Positions 38,385 through 52,200 of a DNA stretch of 64,000 nt are shown one piece after another. The stretch lies in NCBI GenBank assembly GCA_037893225.1, contig JAZGUH010000537.1:62001-126000 (forward strand), in the 5' to 3' direction. Source of the stretch: Hippasteria phrygiana. Its lineage: Eukaryota; Echinodermata; Asteroidea; Valvatida; Goniasteridae. Both the position numbers and the translations under genes were made by a program. Each line of letters opens with the position of its first letter. Within the stretch, counting starts at the first letter, position 1. The notes beneath the pieces were generated by a model. The model saw nothing but the letters and a program-made list of their open reading frames with translations, had not been told where the DNA came from and did not search any database.

Positions 38385-40680
38385 CTTTATACGTGTACAA
38401 CCTGGGTCGTACACAGGTAGAAACGTTCACAGGTAAAGACGTAATGGTTTAAATGTATCTGCATCAGGTCACCTGAGTAGGTACAAATTTGAGTTTCCTC
38501 TACCGACATCTGACTGACATAAAACGTTCTACTATTAAAAAACTTCCAAGGCGAACGTTCCTTGTCACTTACAATAAGCCAGTTCGGTATTTCAACTGCG
38601 CATGTGCACAATAACATTTTATCCTGAATGACCCGCGTAACTAGGCCTAACGCGCGCATGTGAACGCAAAAGGTGGTCGCACAATGCGCACCTGTTAAAT
38701 TCAATCAGAATGGGCGTTCGCGTAACATCGCGGGACATTAAGTCACCAATTTTATCTCGAATAAGCTTTGACCTTTGAGATACCGAACTGGCTTATTGTA
38801 AACAGGAATTCGCCGACGCCATTTTTACAGTGGTGCCGCGCTCGCGTGCAGGCTGTCCGCGTTCTTTAAAGGGACACATTGCCTTCAAATGTCATGAAAT
38901 TTTGCTGTTTAGAAATGTTCCTTATCTTTTATAAGAGTTGTTCATGCAAAAACACACGTATAATGTGTTGTAATTAGTGAGTAGTGATTACAAAACCAAA
39001 AATTGTCCTCTGTCCCCTGACATCTGACCCGCGAAACATAGACTTATTTCCAGTAGGCCTACACCGTCTAAATAATGCGCAAAATACGCTGTATGATGGG
39101 GACCATTACCTCCCCTCAAAAAGTGACTCTGAAGAATGTACACCTGAAAACATTTTGGGTTATCAGGAATTTGGGGCCCTGTTTAAAAAAATGTATAGAG
39201 TGTGGATACCGGTATTCTTAAAAATCTTATGGAATGTGTTAACCATCGTTTCGTATCCTGATCGTGTTCCGCACAATCGTCCATCACCGTTTGCAGTAAT
39301 TTGTGCTTGTCTCAGATTTTTCACGTGTGGCATTTTAATGTGACAATGTTTCACAAGCTGCATTTATGCAATTCAATTGGGGAAAAACAAACATTAAATT
39401 GACTCAAGAACCCTTCAGCATCCCCTTTCCCAAAGTGCGTGCGCCAATAATTAATACTACGAATCTTTCAAACACGCTGTGAGGGGACAGTATGATGTAC
39501 GATACGAAAGTGGCGATGAGGCAATGATTTTGTAATGAATAACGGACATTATAATGTATCATACATTAGGAACATAATGTGCATCAGCTGGGGTGGGGCG
39601 GAGGCTGCCAACGGTCACATTTCTAGCAACCCACTGGAACAGAATCAAAGCGAATCAAACCGGATCCAACCGGATGAGGTCGGTCCAGACTCGATCAGCC
39701 TCGACCGAATAACAACAAATGAGCTTCGATCGGGACGGTTCGCTACTCAAAACAAACCTGTTGCAAATCGCTAAAAACATCGAATTGGAGCCGACTGTGA
39801 AGCGAGCCCACTTTCGGTCGGCTTGCGTCTTCATTTCCCGTTCGACCGTGGATTGCCGTGGGAGTGTTGACGCTCAAAATAGACATCAACGCCCACGTGT
39901 AAGTCCTGGGGTGGGCCAGTGGTTGGCGGTATAATTGCGGCTTAGCGGGAAGCCCAAGTTCTATATTTAGCTGCGTGTAAGTCACGTCGCGGCATGCGAC
40001 GGATGTATGAAGATTCCTCTATTACAAAAATACAAAAATGACCAATTATACTTTTGATTGCAACACTACAGCTAAAATAGTGATAAAGATAAATGAACGT
40101 GGTCCAATAGTTACAGAGTCTGACTCATGTGGGGTGGTATGTTGGGGTGGAACCCTGACGGGAATCACGGCGCGTGAGTTCTTCAGCAAGACACTTTACT
40201 ATACAACTGCCTCTCTCCATCCAGGAGTAAAAATGTGTGCCTTAAACTGCGGTACAAAACTGATCTCACGGCCTTTAGAATTGTTAACCACTTTGACACA
40301 TTTGTATAAAACGCTATACAAGCACTACAATATTATCCTTAGTGTAGCATAGTGCATTACGGCAGATCTGCAGTACACATCTGCAACTTTGTTCCACAAG
40401 GCATACTTTTAACCAAAATAAGAGGTTGCGCTATACACACAGCTTTGTGTAATAAATAGATAATATGAATGACACTGATAAAATGAAAATCACAGCGCTC
40501 TTACTGATGAGCAGAGCATTTCATACTGGATCGGAGAGGCATATTTTTCTGCGCTGGATCCATCTCAAATCCTGTTAGTACGCGTGGCAGCCTTGTCAGG
40601 CACTCTGAAATGTAATCAACTTAACCTACACGTACCTAGAACCATTATGTTATAGGTATAAAAACGGCTAGCGCGATGGC
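38385..40680. other. No recognisable gene
   Basis: Mixed sequence without convincing coding or repeat structure. Short GATC-rich phrases near 39640-39720 (CCGGATCCAACCGGATGAGG) are the only local repetition noticed. Confidence 0.4.
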
Positions 40681-40699
40681 ACAAAATATAGGTTTTCTG

Positions 40700-40785
40700 G
40701 CGGGGTTTGAACCTACTATTCATATGCATTGCCTATTCACCCTACACAGGCCCTACTCGCCCACAGCGCCACCACAAAGCTAAAA
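40700..40785 (-). repeat. Degenerate tRNA-like sequence
   Basis: On the minus strand a ~74-nt stretch starts TGGCG, carries a B-box-like GTAGGTTCAAACCCC and closes CGCCA, so the outer stem can pair, but the anticodon stem cannot. It is probably a decayed tRNA or the head of a SINE. Confidence 0.35.
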
Positions 40786-40789
40786 CGCA

Positions 40790-41757
40790 TCGCTGATTGA
40801 CCAGCATTAAATATCTACACGATGACGTCGTGTCAAATCCAGCTGACTCCCTAGCTACCCAACGCCGTTAGAAGGCATGCTGACAATCGTGAAAAATACC
40901 GTTTCGCAATGTCAGTGTATTACGGATTGACAAATCGGAAGGGTTGATCTGAAGAGTTCAGGAGACGGCAAAAATACGGGTCCACCTAGACAACTACAAA
41001 AAATAGCGTGGATTGCAGTTTTTCTCAGTGGCGAGTTGAAGTGCGATTTCGCGAAAGGGAAAAAATATTGCTTGTTTTTTACCACTTTCACTCAAATAGG
41101 TAATAATGAAATAGTTGTCTAGGAAGCATATTTATTCAGCATTTTTTTTTACATAACTCATCTATTAGCGCGATTATTCGTAGCAATTTTGCGTCATTCG
41201 TAAGATGAGTCATTTCTGATCGGTTAATGTTTTGCGTGTGTAGTCAATACGCGATACACAAAATGTGTGCATGGGCAAGCAAAATCGTGGAAACACATGT
41301 ACGACGCAGAAGAATTCAATTTATTCTGATTTTCCGGGGGGAAATACGATCAGATGTTGTATATAGATCAGGAAATACATATTAATTTCAAATATTTTAT
41401 ATTTATTCTACTTTCAATATGTATAAAATCAGCCAGTTTATCGCGAAGTTCGAGCAATGACTCGTAGGTGCCATATTCGAAATTATATGATGCTAAATCT
41501 AGATGACAATAACTCGTGCTGCACTCATCCCCGGGCCCGGCCCGGCCGATATACATCGATATAAATTGTTAACCTCGCTCGCTTGTTATTTGGACTCCCT
41601 AGCTTTGCGATCTTTAGCACGCTTCGCACAAAGGTCACGAAGGTCATGCCGAATCAATTTTCTGCGAACACTAGCGGGCGCTGTGTACCAATGCAGGGTG
41701 TGCTGTTTACCACGGGAACAGGAATCACTCTCCTGTATTGTTGAAAGTACTTGTCTA
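40790..41757. other. No recognisable gene
   Basis: No convincing feature seen. Confidence 0.4.
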
Positions 41758-41759
41758 TA

Positions 41760-42713
41760 CAGGGTGCGATCAAAAAGTCCGAAACTGTTCCTGTTGCGAA
41801 CGAACGGAGCGCAGCACAGTAATGTGCATATGGCAGGTACGGTGTAAATAATAACTTTCGTCAGTAATTAAGTATTCCAAGTTACACCGTTTGATCAACA
41901 TCAGCACCTGTGTTACACGCATTTTTGTGACCACTGGTACGTGCGCATTTGCGATTTCACCATGGACCTGAATCCCGAGCAGAAGCAGCACCGTGTCGAA
42001 GTCTGCGAGGATCTCCGTCAACAGGTCCGGGATGACCCAAACTTCATGTCGAGGATCATCAGCGGTGACGAGAATTGGATCTACGGCTACGACACAGAGA
42101 CCAAACAGCAGTCTTCGCAGTGGAAGAGCCCGCAGTCTCCAAGACCGAAAAAGGCGCGTCAGGTCAGGAGCGTAACCAGGAGCAGGCTCATCGTTTTCTT
42201 TGACATTCGCGGGGTTGTGCACCGTGAATTCGTCCCCAGGGTCAGACTGTCAACGCTGAGCTCTACTGCACCGTTCTGAGGCGACCGAGGGAGAACATTC
42301 GGCGTAAACGGCCTGAACTGTGGCGCGCATGCAATTGGGTGCTCCAACATGACAACGCGCCCGCTCACAGTGCGTTGAAAACGCGCGAGTTTCTCGCCCG
42401 CAACAACACAATCGTCGCTCCCAACCCCCCTACTCGCCGGATTTGGCTCCCTGCGACTTCTTTCTGTTCCCCAAAATGAAGTTCAAGCTGAAGGTTCGCC
42501 GTTTTGACACTGTTGAGGAGATCCAGCGAGAATCGCAGATGGTGCTTGACGCGCTTACGGAACGGGATTTCCAGGGAGCATTCCAAGCGTGGCAGGAGCG
42601 TTGGGAGCGGTGTATCGCTGCACAAGGGGACTACTTTGAAGGGGATGGCGGCCTGATTTAAATCACGTACGGTTTTTGTTTGCGCAGTCCCGGAACTTTC
42701 TGATCGCACCTCG
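41760..42713 (+). mobile_element. Mariner/Tc1-superfamily element, internally deleted
   Basis: The termini CAGGGTGCGATCAAAAAGTC (left) and CTTTCTGATCGCACCTCG (right) form an imperfect inverted repeat flanked by TA. At about 0.95 kb it is shorter than the ~1.3 kb of a full mariner. Confidence 0.8.
41941..42661 (+). pseudogene. Mariner transposase, N-terminally deleted and frameshifted
   Basis: The catalytic domain shows all three acidic motifs of the D,D34D mariner type: SGDENWIYGYD, HDNAPAHSA and SPDLAPCDFFLFPK. The N-terminal helix-turn-helix DNA-binding region (about 100 residues) is absent, replaced by short unrelated sequence after the left end. Two frameshifts (near 42278 and in the C run near 42425-42430) break the rest. 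The C-terminal QERWERCIAAQGDYFEGD ending is preserved. Confidence 0.85.
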
Positions 42714-42861
42714 TATTTGTCCCCAAATCAGTGAAAATTTAAGACACATCAAGTTTATGAGTTCACTAAAAAGTACCGAGATATTGATCACATGGTGTAC
42801 CTCATGTGCAATGATGCATAAGTGAGACAAATTACTTTCAGTGTATTAAAAGAAAGATTTA

Positions 42862-43010
42862 TTTGCCCTTTTCCGACGTAGTGTATGAAGCACTGCATGC
42901 TCAGTGCTTTCCGAGGGCCTATGAGCATACAGTGCTTCATACACTACGTCGGGAAAGGGCAACAAATGTCCCTTCTAATTTGCAACATCCCCGACGCAAA
43001 TTCCATCAAC
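42862..43010. repeat. Inverted-duplicated SINE tail
   Basis: 42872-42905 and 42923-42962 are inverted copies (CGACGTAGTGTATGAAGCAC). The right copy matches the family-1 SINE body (GAGCATACAGTG, ACGTCGG.AAGGGCAA) and leads into the SINE tail CCCCGACGCAAATTCCATC. The result is a ~100-bp hairpin. Confidence 0.65.
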
Positions 43011-43963
43011 ACACTTTCAGTGTCTCAAGTGCTACACCACGACTAACTGTCCCGATGGCACCTTATGGCCTTCAGCATGGCCAGCGCACGGTATAAGGTG
43101 CGCACACTAACAATCGTATTTTTTAAAGACCACAGTGTGCTCACACTGTGTGTTCAGACTGCTAACCACGGTGCTGTACAGACCAAGGCCAAAAACGAGC
43201 TCACATCGTGGTGATACTCAAGCTCAGAACAACAACTACAAACATTATAGCAGGGTCATAATCACACTGTGGGGCATGTTAGTGTGGATACACTGTGTTC
43301 ACACTGTGACCACCAAGTCACAAATCACAGTGTGAAAACTCCATACTATTTTTACACCTTATTCACAATGTAACACTGTGATCACAATGTGGTAACTTTG
43401 TGACATTTTCTACGGAGTATATACTACTGCATGAGTTTTCTTAACGTTATTGCTTACTGAAAGAAACTCTTACAGGTTATAGTCTACATTGTACAACTAT
43501 ATGTTTATGGAGAAATTTGCAGAATCAGAATCTTAAGTCTTATCGGCGATATTTCGACGAAATATAATGATCACTTGGGCAATATAAGGCCTTGTCCGAA
43601 TTACTTTGCTACGACTTGAAATTACACACGAGTCTATGGAAAGTAGCTGCAGCCGCTACCATAGACATATGTGTACATCGGACACGGCCTAATTCGGGCG
43701 AATCGCAAGACAGTGTGCCACCAAGATGTTTTCATGGAAAGACCATTTTCGCACTGTGCATTTAAAGAGGTTTAGACACGTTTCTGTCACTTTGCACGAA
43801 GCGAAGAAAAATGTTACTGTGATACGCGTGAATTGTTATGCAGTTTAAAATTTTCGATAGGTTGTTATTGCTTTAAACCAGGCTTCCATCCTTGAATATC
43901 AAGAGAAATACTCTTGGATTAAGAGGGTAACTTGTTGACCGCGCTGTAAAAAGTCCTCGCCGG

Positions 43964-44150
43964 TGCAACCTCTTGGTGGCGCAATCAGGTGCGGCTGCTG
44001 CCCTTTTCTATGGTTTTCTTGTGCGGAACTGCCAAAAGTGGGGACCATTTCCCCCAAGTGGAAAAAGTGGGGGGGGGGGGGGGGGGGCGGAACAATTCCC
44101 CCCGACCCCCCCCCCCCCCCCTTCCGCCGACCATGGGCGCAATGTATTAT
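43964..44150 (+). repeat. G/C-tract MITE-like repeat, copy 1
   Basis: It contains TGTGCGGAACTGCCAAAAGT, then GGAAAAAGTGGGG with very long G and C tracts and CCTTCCGCCGAC at its end. It is the inverted relative of 55546-55742. Confidence 0.55.
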
Positions 44151-44169
44151 GAATCACCCCTATTGATAG

Positions 44170-46780
44170 ACTAGCTTTACCCGGACGCTGGCTAGTCGAC
44201 CACGTCTACAGTCGATTATTTGGAACCAACGTAAAAGGCCATAGTAGCGCTGATTACAATAGCAACATTTGTCGTACTAAGGTGTGGCAATTAAAGAATT
44301 GACCAGTGACACAGTAGTTCGACTGGCTATCGTTCTCACTTGGATTTCATGATGTAAGGCAGTGGCTTTGTATTTGGCTCCGGTTTTGGCTTCGTCTTTG
44401 GCTTCGGCATTGGCTTCGGCTTCTCCTAATTTGGATCTGAGCTAGATCTGAGGCACTTCTTTTTCTAAATGTACACCACAGTCTTTTAATTGAACCCAGA
44501 GGCAGAGCCTGTTTATTTTGTTTAGATATCCAATGCTTCAGACTGGCAATGGAGTCGGGGAAATCCGAAGACGAAACCGAAGCCAAGATTTGAGAAATGG
44601 CCCGGGTTTCCTTTATCGATCTTTCTACATGTTTGCGGAGGATTTTGTAGATTAAGAATCTTCAGCCTCATCGATTTCGATGAATTATTATCAAATAACC
44701 AGCAAGGCAACATCATAGAGCTTGCCAGACCAGAGGAGGTAGACACAGAGCAGCCCGAGACTTCAGAACAAAAAAACACGAATAAAACATAGGCATGACA
44801 AGAGCTATACGGAAGCACGACTGTTATACTTTCAGCCAGGAAACGCAGCGAAATACAGTAATGGCCTGGAAAAGGACAAATGAAATTCATGACGTACTTT
44901 GGGGAGACAGTAATGATGATATGATACCATTCCTACGGGGTCCTTTGATGGTAGACGGTTCGGTTTTTTACAGTGTAGGAGTCCGGTTTCCCCCTCTGTG
45001 ACACGATTCGAATCTCGCCTGGATAAACGTGGATTGGGTTGTTAGTCCCTCGGGTATACCGGTTATTTTTCTGGGACTTTATTCTGGGGTTTTCCTCCCA
45101 CATTTATTCATCGTCTTCTCGATGTACAGGTTTTATCATGCTAACGAGGTTTAAAATTTCAAACCAGAAATTAATAACAAAAAGTTCTACATTTTCTGAA
45201 GGCGATGTGAGGTGAACAAAATGGGCTTGCTTTCCCCAAGCATTAGAAAGTTGTTTCACCTTTGTACAAGACCGCGCCTTTGGAGAGTTTAAACAAGAAC
45301 CCAAAATTGAGCCCCAATTAGGAATATGTTGTCAGTGCTCTTTTCGGGTTTCACCCCGAAAACAACGATTTTTGTATTGCTCTTTTCTAGCGATACAAAA
45401 GTTATTCACTTTTGAATCAAACATCGAACGTTATCGAATTTAGTTATCGAATAATCACGTTACAAATATTGAATTATTTGCGACCCAACAATAATTCGGG
45501 CGCATCTTTGTATGCATTAGATGCGCGAACGCAGCAAAGAATAGAAGCCTATTATATTCTTTGCCGCTGGTATTTTTACATTTTATTGTGTAATTTTACC
45601 CTTGTCTTTTAATGTTTAAAATGTTTCTATTTTGAAAACTGACTCAATTTAGCCATTATAATATTCGGCGTGCGTTTCTTCGAAAGGATATCAATTAATA
45701 TTGGGCGTCAGTAACACAAATAAGCAGGGTTGGGATAATAGTGCACGTCCCGTGCTCTCCGAAATTCAAAATGCTTGAGAATAATTACAACGCGGAGTTC
45801 TGCATGAGCTGAAAATTGTTGGCTGTCAATCAGAAAAAACCGCTGTCATTTTGATTACTTCAGACAGTGAAGACATCCTGACACGACAAGCAAATATTGG
45901 CACAGAGCCAAAGGAGACAACTCATAACATCTGTACAGCCCTCCTTAAGCCTCGTTCTGGATGCTCGCTCACGCGACAAGTTGCCTGAAGAATACCTTTC
46001 CCTATTTCCGAATTGTCCTGGAAACACGTTACAAAATTATAATTCTTTGTGTACTTTAGCCAACCTATCCTTCATGTTTTGATTTTACCCATTTGTTGTA
46101 AAGGGGTGAGCATCCGTTTATGTGGAATTTAAAATAAGGGAAAAATAACATTAACAAATGTTTTGCGTCCCTGTCCGCTTCATTTTCCGAGGCCGCCGCC
46201 TTTTGTTAGTCTTTTATTTGAAATAATCCGTGAAAAAAATGCAAAGGAGGACTGGAAATGCCCCCTAGTCGATCTACGCAAAGTTTTTAAATGATTTGGT
46301 TGACTCGACTGTCGGCGAAACCCATTTTGAAAAAAGGAGACCCGCCATCGTGGAAAATACTCCCTGGCAGGACCTAAAAATGGAAGTAAAAAGGGAACCT
46401 CCTTTTTCAAAGATATAACGCTTTAATTTTATTTTATATAATAATTTAAATGCTAAAATTTGGCGGCATTATGTTTGTGCACAAATTTCAATTAGTTTGG
46501 ACCAACCCCAACTAAATCTAACCAACTGTGAGTCCAATATTAATTAAGACCTCGAGAATTCTTCTTAAAATAGTCGTGACACTAAATGTGCCTTTTGTTT
46601 TTTACTACGAACGTCTCCCGATTCACCAGTCTCGTCCCAACCTACCTCTTTACAATACTGTTTTTGAAGTTGACATTACCCATTACCTGTATGTTACCGG
46701 TATGTTTTAGCAGTATTACCACAGTGAACAGGTGAATTTAGAATTGAGTTGAACTTTTATGAACAAAGTGATAGTTGAGC
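44170..46780. other. No recognisable gene
   Basis: A GGCTTCGG-like simple repetition lies near 44380-44420. I see no coding or mobile-element signature that I can support. Confidence 0.4.
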
Positions 46781-46784
46781 GTCC

Positions 46785-47515
46785 TGTCGCCCGCATGATT
46801 GTAACATTATTTGGGCTAATACTTACAAATCTAATCTTGATAGACTAATTAAACTGCAGAAAAGGGCAATTCGAATTGTATGTAAGGCCAACTTTCATGC
46901 ACACACCACTCCTTTATTTAAGAAATATAATCTTTTGTCTCTTACCAATATCAATGTCTTTCAACAAGATGTTTTTATGTATAAATTTGTTAACAATCAA
47001 CTTCCTGAATCGTTACATAACCTTTTTAAATGTAATAGCTCCATACATAACTATAATACCAGGTCTGCATCCAAAATACACATACCTCGAGCTAAAACAA
47101 CTCTTTTTCAACATACCATTTTTTTCTCTGGCCCAAAAAACTGGAACTATCTTCCATCGTCTGTAACTGACTACCCTTCAATTAACTCATTTAAATGTAA
47201 ACTAAAATCATTCTTACTCAGCTCCCAGAGTACTTAACTTCGTATTTGTTAAAGTTGCAATGGTCTGTAGCTCTCATTGATCTGTGTCATGTATTCGTTG
47301 TCTAGTATGCTTAATATGTTTAAACGATTCATGCATATATTTAATTATTGTAATTAATACTCTTGTAATTAATTGGTCTTTGTTTTACTGCGCACATCCA
47401 CCACAAGCTTCGGCTTTTAGGATGATGCCTCACCCATTTTAATGTACATGCACAGAATATCCAATGTGAAAGAGTGTGGAAATAAATGTTCTTTTGAAAT
47501 TGAAATTGAAAATTT
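46785..47515 (+). pseudogene. LINE 3' end (ORF2 C-terminus and 3' UTR)
   Basis: The frame contains LIKLQKRAIRIVCKANF, TPLFKKYNLLSLTNINVF and FVNNQLPESLHNLF, ending SFLLSSQST at 47237. This is the C-terminal part found after the reverse transcriptase in CR1/L2/Jockey-like LINEs. A ~270-bp 3' UTR ends in the short tail TTGAAATTGAAATTGAAAA. The copy is strongly 5'-truncated. Confidence 0.75.
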
Positions 47516-48040
47516 GATAACAGATGGAGTCCTACATTTGATTTTGCTATGAAATGAACATGAATGTTGTAAGTACAGAATACTACAAATAAAATGTAAT
47601 GTTATAAAGGGTTTGTTTCACTTGCGGGTACAATCAAATATTAGCAATGACCACTGCTTTAGAAATTAAGCCATGCGATTTTTAAAAACTCGGCAATCTA
47701 CATTCTAAAAAGTTGTCCGATATATGGAACAGGTAACCAAAAGTAAAAATAGGATTTATATCATATCAAGTTCCTGACATATTTTCATGAAATCGGCAAT
47801 TTTAGATGTAGAATGCAAGCAGAAAATACCATTAAAGCTGACACGACTGCAACCAATGGGTTGTCCGTATAAGACTTGTTTACAAGTCTATACTCAAGAC
47901 ATAAACGTTATATGATAACGCCTACATGAGTAGACTAAAGGCTAAGCGTTTGTTTACTTAGGCTATGTTTATAATAATGTTCAGTGCCGTTCATATGCCC
48001 AGATGCGATGCACCTGTTGTGCACGTACAATGCGATCCAC

Positions 48041-48185
48041 GGGGGGGGGGGGGGGGGGGGGGAGGGCAGGGGGCAGGAGGCTGGGGGCAGGGGGCAGGGG
48101 GCAGGGGGAAGGGGGCAGGGGGAATGGGGCGGGGGAGGGGGGCAGGGGGAAGGGGGTAGGGGGCAGGGGGAAGGGTGCAGGGGGT
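48041..48185. repeat. Long G tract and GGGGGCA-type simple repeat
   Basis: About 22 consecutive G followed by GGGGGCAGGGGGCAGG-type repeats. The reading frames here are low-complexity artefacts. It has strong potential for G-quadruplex formation. Confidence 0.9.
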
Positions 48186-48189
48186 CAAC

Positions 48190-49185
48190 TTTTCCCCCTG
48201 GCGGCATTTGAGGCGTCATAAAAAATAAAAGGAAATAGTGTTTTTGCGACGGTTTTAAGACGGTTCAGACGTTGTTTGCCCTCCCTGGCACACGCTACTG
48301 GCACACGCTACTTGTTTGCCACACGCTACTGGATGGTACGTGGTACATGCGTATTTTGGTTTTCTGCGATTGTAACATATTATAGTTGTTTTGTTCAGTC
48401 CAAAACAAGTGACCCGGCACAAATCGAAAATATATGATTTACGGGGTTTTTAGGATGATATCCCCTTTAATGTGTTTTGTTCAGTTTTGACTCGTGAGTT
48501 AAGTTGGCATTCCCCGCAGAAAAGCGCTCATCAGATGGTTTGTCTGAATATAGTACAAAAAGTCCCCGGGTCACAATGATCTATAATCCACGTAAAGTAC
48601 TTTGAGGTGTTATCCGGAGTGTGGCGTAGGAACGACTAATGAAGAACGGTTCGGGGAAATGTGTCTTAATACAGACACTGATATGTTCCTTACATTAAGG
48701 GCCTCGACACAGGACTTCAAAACGATTCTTGCCAAAGCGCTCAAAGAAACGACATTTTGCGCAATCTCCTTTTACTACAGTTCCAAGCGAAATCAGAAAT
48801 CAAAGTGTGTGTACACAAAGCTTTCACGCCACAAGGGGACGAAATATAGCTGAGAGCTGAAACGAAAAGGGGTTCATATTTGCTCATCTGCTCAGGATGT
48901 TGAAAAACATGTACGGGAATTCTAATGAAGCGCAAAGTTAAGTCATCCCTGAGCAAACATTTACCCGGGGAGTTGATTTGACTCCTCTTCACAGCTGTTA
49001 TCATCCAAACAAATTTCTGACATAATTTCAATGCGCATATAGGATTTGCATGTTTACAAGTTGCACAATATAGAGGAGCCTTGTGATTCAATTTAATCCC
49101 TTTTGAGCTTTCGAGGTTAGGACTGGTGGTTTTAATTCCCCAGGTTGCTAAACCTTACTCCTCAAACCTAATAAGCTCACACTTT
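48190..49185. other. No recognisable gene
   Basis: Nothing supportable apart from a short repeat (GGCACACGCTACTGG twice at 48290-48330). Confidence 0.4.
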
Positions 49186-49240
49186 CAAAGTGAACAAAGA
49201 AACTGGCAGGAGCGGGATTCAAACCTGCGACCTCCGGGCT
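49186..49240 (-). repeat. tRNA-derived SINE (family 2), head fragment
   Basis: It shares AAAGTGAACAAAGAAACTGG, CAGGAGCGGGATTCAAACCT and GCGACCTCCGG with the copies at 27648 and 62112. The sequence beyond diverges into a GCGCGCC-rich stretch. Confidence 0.6.
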
Positions 49241-49244
49241 ACCC

Positions 49245-52200
49245 GGACGAGTGGCGCGCCCCGGACATGATGGCGCCATGGCATATCCGGGGCGCTTCAC
49301 GCGCCCATAGCCACGCGCGCCTTGACTAAAGGCTATCATCCGCCCGACGGTTGAAAACGAGCGCCGTTTTTCTCTCGTTCTTTTTCGCCATCCCACAACG
49401 CAAAACTTTGAACAGGTCAGTGGAACGATATTTCATATAAAACACTAACCGCCAAATCCGCCCATTTCTGAAAATTGCAACAATGACCAACATTGCCTTT
49501 AAATGTTGAAGAAAATGGACTGCTTTACCAAAGACTAAAGGAACACAATTTGCCAAATTTCCCCAAACACCCGTGCACAAATTGATAGTGTTACTCTACC
49601 TTTCGGAGGTTTCAGGGAATCACTTAACCTGGAAGTTTGCCCGGGAGGCTCGCCACCCTTCTTAAAGACCGAAAAACCAAATTGATTGGAGTCTATCTCT
49701 GATTTCACGGGCCGGCTCTGGTGACGCTTTTTCCGGTCTAACCGAATCCATGTCCGTCCGCTCGAGCAGGAGATTATTGCGTAATTCAACGATCCTCGGT
49801 CAACACTGGTCATGACAATTCGAAACCAATCAAACAATTATCTCGAAGACCTCGGAATCAGGGAGTCTGGGAACTAGATACTCCCGGAACAAACCGCGTA
49901 ATGAACGGAGTTTGATTGGCATGTAAAGAGAACCTCGTACTGAAGGGTGAATTAAGGATCAGGAGAAGACAAAACTCCTGGGACTATATTTCATGATTTT
50001 TGTACTCGGTACGTCAATCCCAACTCAGCTAAATCGATGTCCAATCGGCTTTAGTATAGTCAGGCATGAGAATAGACTGAAAACACGAAACTCTCTCCCC
50101 TTAAGAGCATGCCTTGGTCGTATACTGAACATGGCCCCAAACAAGTACAAATCTGGGAACCAGACTGTAATATTCGATTATTTCTACTGACATATTGGTT
50201 GAGATTTTTTTGTAAAGACCAAAAAGAAATATAGAAAATAGAAAATGTCTTGCTCTTATTATTATACATTCAGTAGGCCTATCAGTTAAAACAATTTGTG
50301 AATTCAATAAAATTGTATATACAATGGAGCCAACGCTATTATTCAGTACTAATAAATTGCAAGTAGTCTCAAAATTCATCTTTTGGGACGGGTTCAAACA
50401 AATTTGACCTGCATGCGCATGATTATGATGCTTTTCAGCATATTGATGCTTACAAAAATTGTATGTGTGCAACGAACGTACTACTTCCGAGTACATTTGG
50501 TTCCAGAAGGACAAATAAACCACGAAGTTGACAATTTTGGAGTCATTCCGGAGTCAAATATGGGTGCTGCTGATACAAATTTTGTGTGAGGACACATTTA
50601 ACTTCCTACATCTTCAGACAGAAACTATTTGATATATGAGTTGTTTTCTCGTGAATTTAAACATAGTGCAACCTCAACACGTAATGGAGAGTAACTTACA
50701 GGTAATAGACAAACCAAGCGATGGATTTTCTTTTTGATGAACCGGATTCTTGGGTCCGTGTTCCGGACGGGGGGAATTACAGTTTGCAGATGATTTATGT
50801 TACAAAGCTGTGCACGGCTGGATCGATCCCAAGCCCAGGGGCGCGTTTCTCGTGTACGACCCCTCAATTTGAGTTAATGAAATTAGGACAATGCAGAGTC
50901 GAGCCCACCTCGGGCGGCATATCGGGCACCGGGAAGGGGGTAAACTATTGGCCACCCAAGTGTGACCTTTCCGGGGAACCGAAATTATGGGTAGATGGAT
51001 CCATACTCCAGAAATCAATGGGAATATAAAGACAATTTACCAGGGAGATAAAAGCAAGTTGATGGACGGGGAATGGACTTGAGGGCATCCAAGCGCGGTT
51101 ATTGAGCTAGTGTTGTTTCACACTGACTGGAGTAAATATTACACAATAAATTCCTGTTTTTCTCCCTACCGGTGCTTGAAGGCCCAGCTGCGGCAAATCT
51201 AATGATATTTTACCGGTAGACAATCTGAAATTCGTCTTCAACTCGTTCATAACGCATGCAGTTTCATCACTTAAACCTGATATCGGTTTTAAAGAAGATA
51301 ATGTAAGAAAAATAATTTTGTTTTCGAAAGATTGGTAAGAATCGCTTGTGTTATCATTACAGTGTTAGTGTCCCACGAATTGTGAACCGATTAAACAAAT
51401 CACAATGAAAAATCTACTACGGTATCATTTTATTTTCAAATAAACAAACTAAGAAACCTATCCGAAGCGAGACTTCAACCTGCGATCTCTGGATTACCGT
51501 ACCGGCGTTCCCTATTTTCACGGTTTAACCAATGTCATTTTCGTGATATCCGTCTCTTTCCCAACTCTATTTAAGTTTGGTGTCTCTTTATTTTTTTATA
51601 AACAGAAATAATTCTGTCGAGTGTAAATTTCGAACAACATGCATAGGAATCAAAAGGTTGCTGAAGGATTACTACAAAAATGTCACAGAGTCACGATTTG
51701 TGGATTTATATACGAGGGGACCACCGTCTTGATTTAATGAAGCCAGAAGACAATTTGTTCACAGATTCGCACAAGCCTCGATGAGATGTGGTGGGCACGA
51801 TGGAATGGCGCTGTGAGGATTGGTTACAATTTTTTACAATTTGTTTTGTATTACCCAACTCCACCAGCACCATCATACCGTGTTCACAATGTCTCAAGAA
51901 GGCTGACTGGTTCGTCAGCAATAAGCGTGACACCTAGTATGATTCACTCAGACAAAGCCGCATGATTGCACGGGGAATATGAACGCATTCCTAGCCCCTC
52001 ATCCGTCCAGACCCCTCAGGGAAACTCTACGAAATACGCAAGGAACTACATGAAAAGGAAATTCAGAATATCGGTCAGGAAATTCAGAATATCGGTCAGG
52101 AATTCAGAATATCGTCCAGGAATATTTGTGGCTTGCCGTCCCACATTACCACAGCACATGTTCGAGACGTACAATCCAAAAGAAGGAAAAACCAATCGTA

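Noticed and set aside
47935..48221. Pro- or Gly-rich secreted protein
   Set aside because: Simple G-rich repeat open on both strands.
49535..51029. Host protein-coding exons
   Set aside because: Several 70-100 aa frames overlap on both strands without recognisable domains, splice structure or composition difference.
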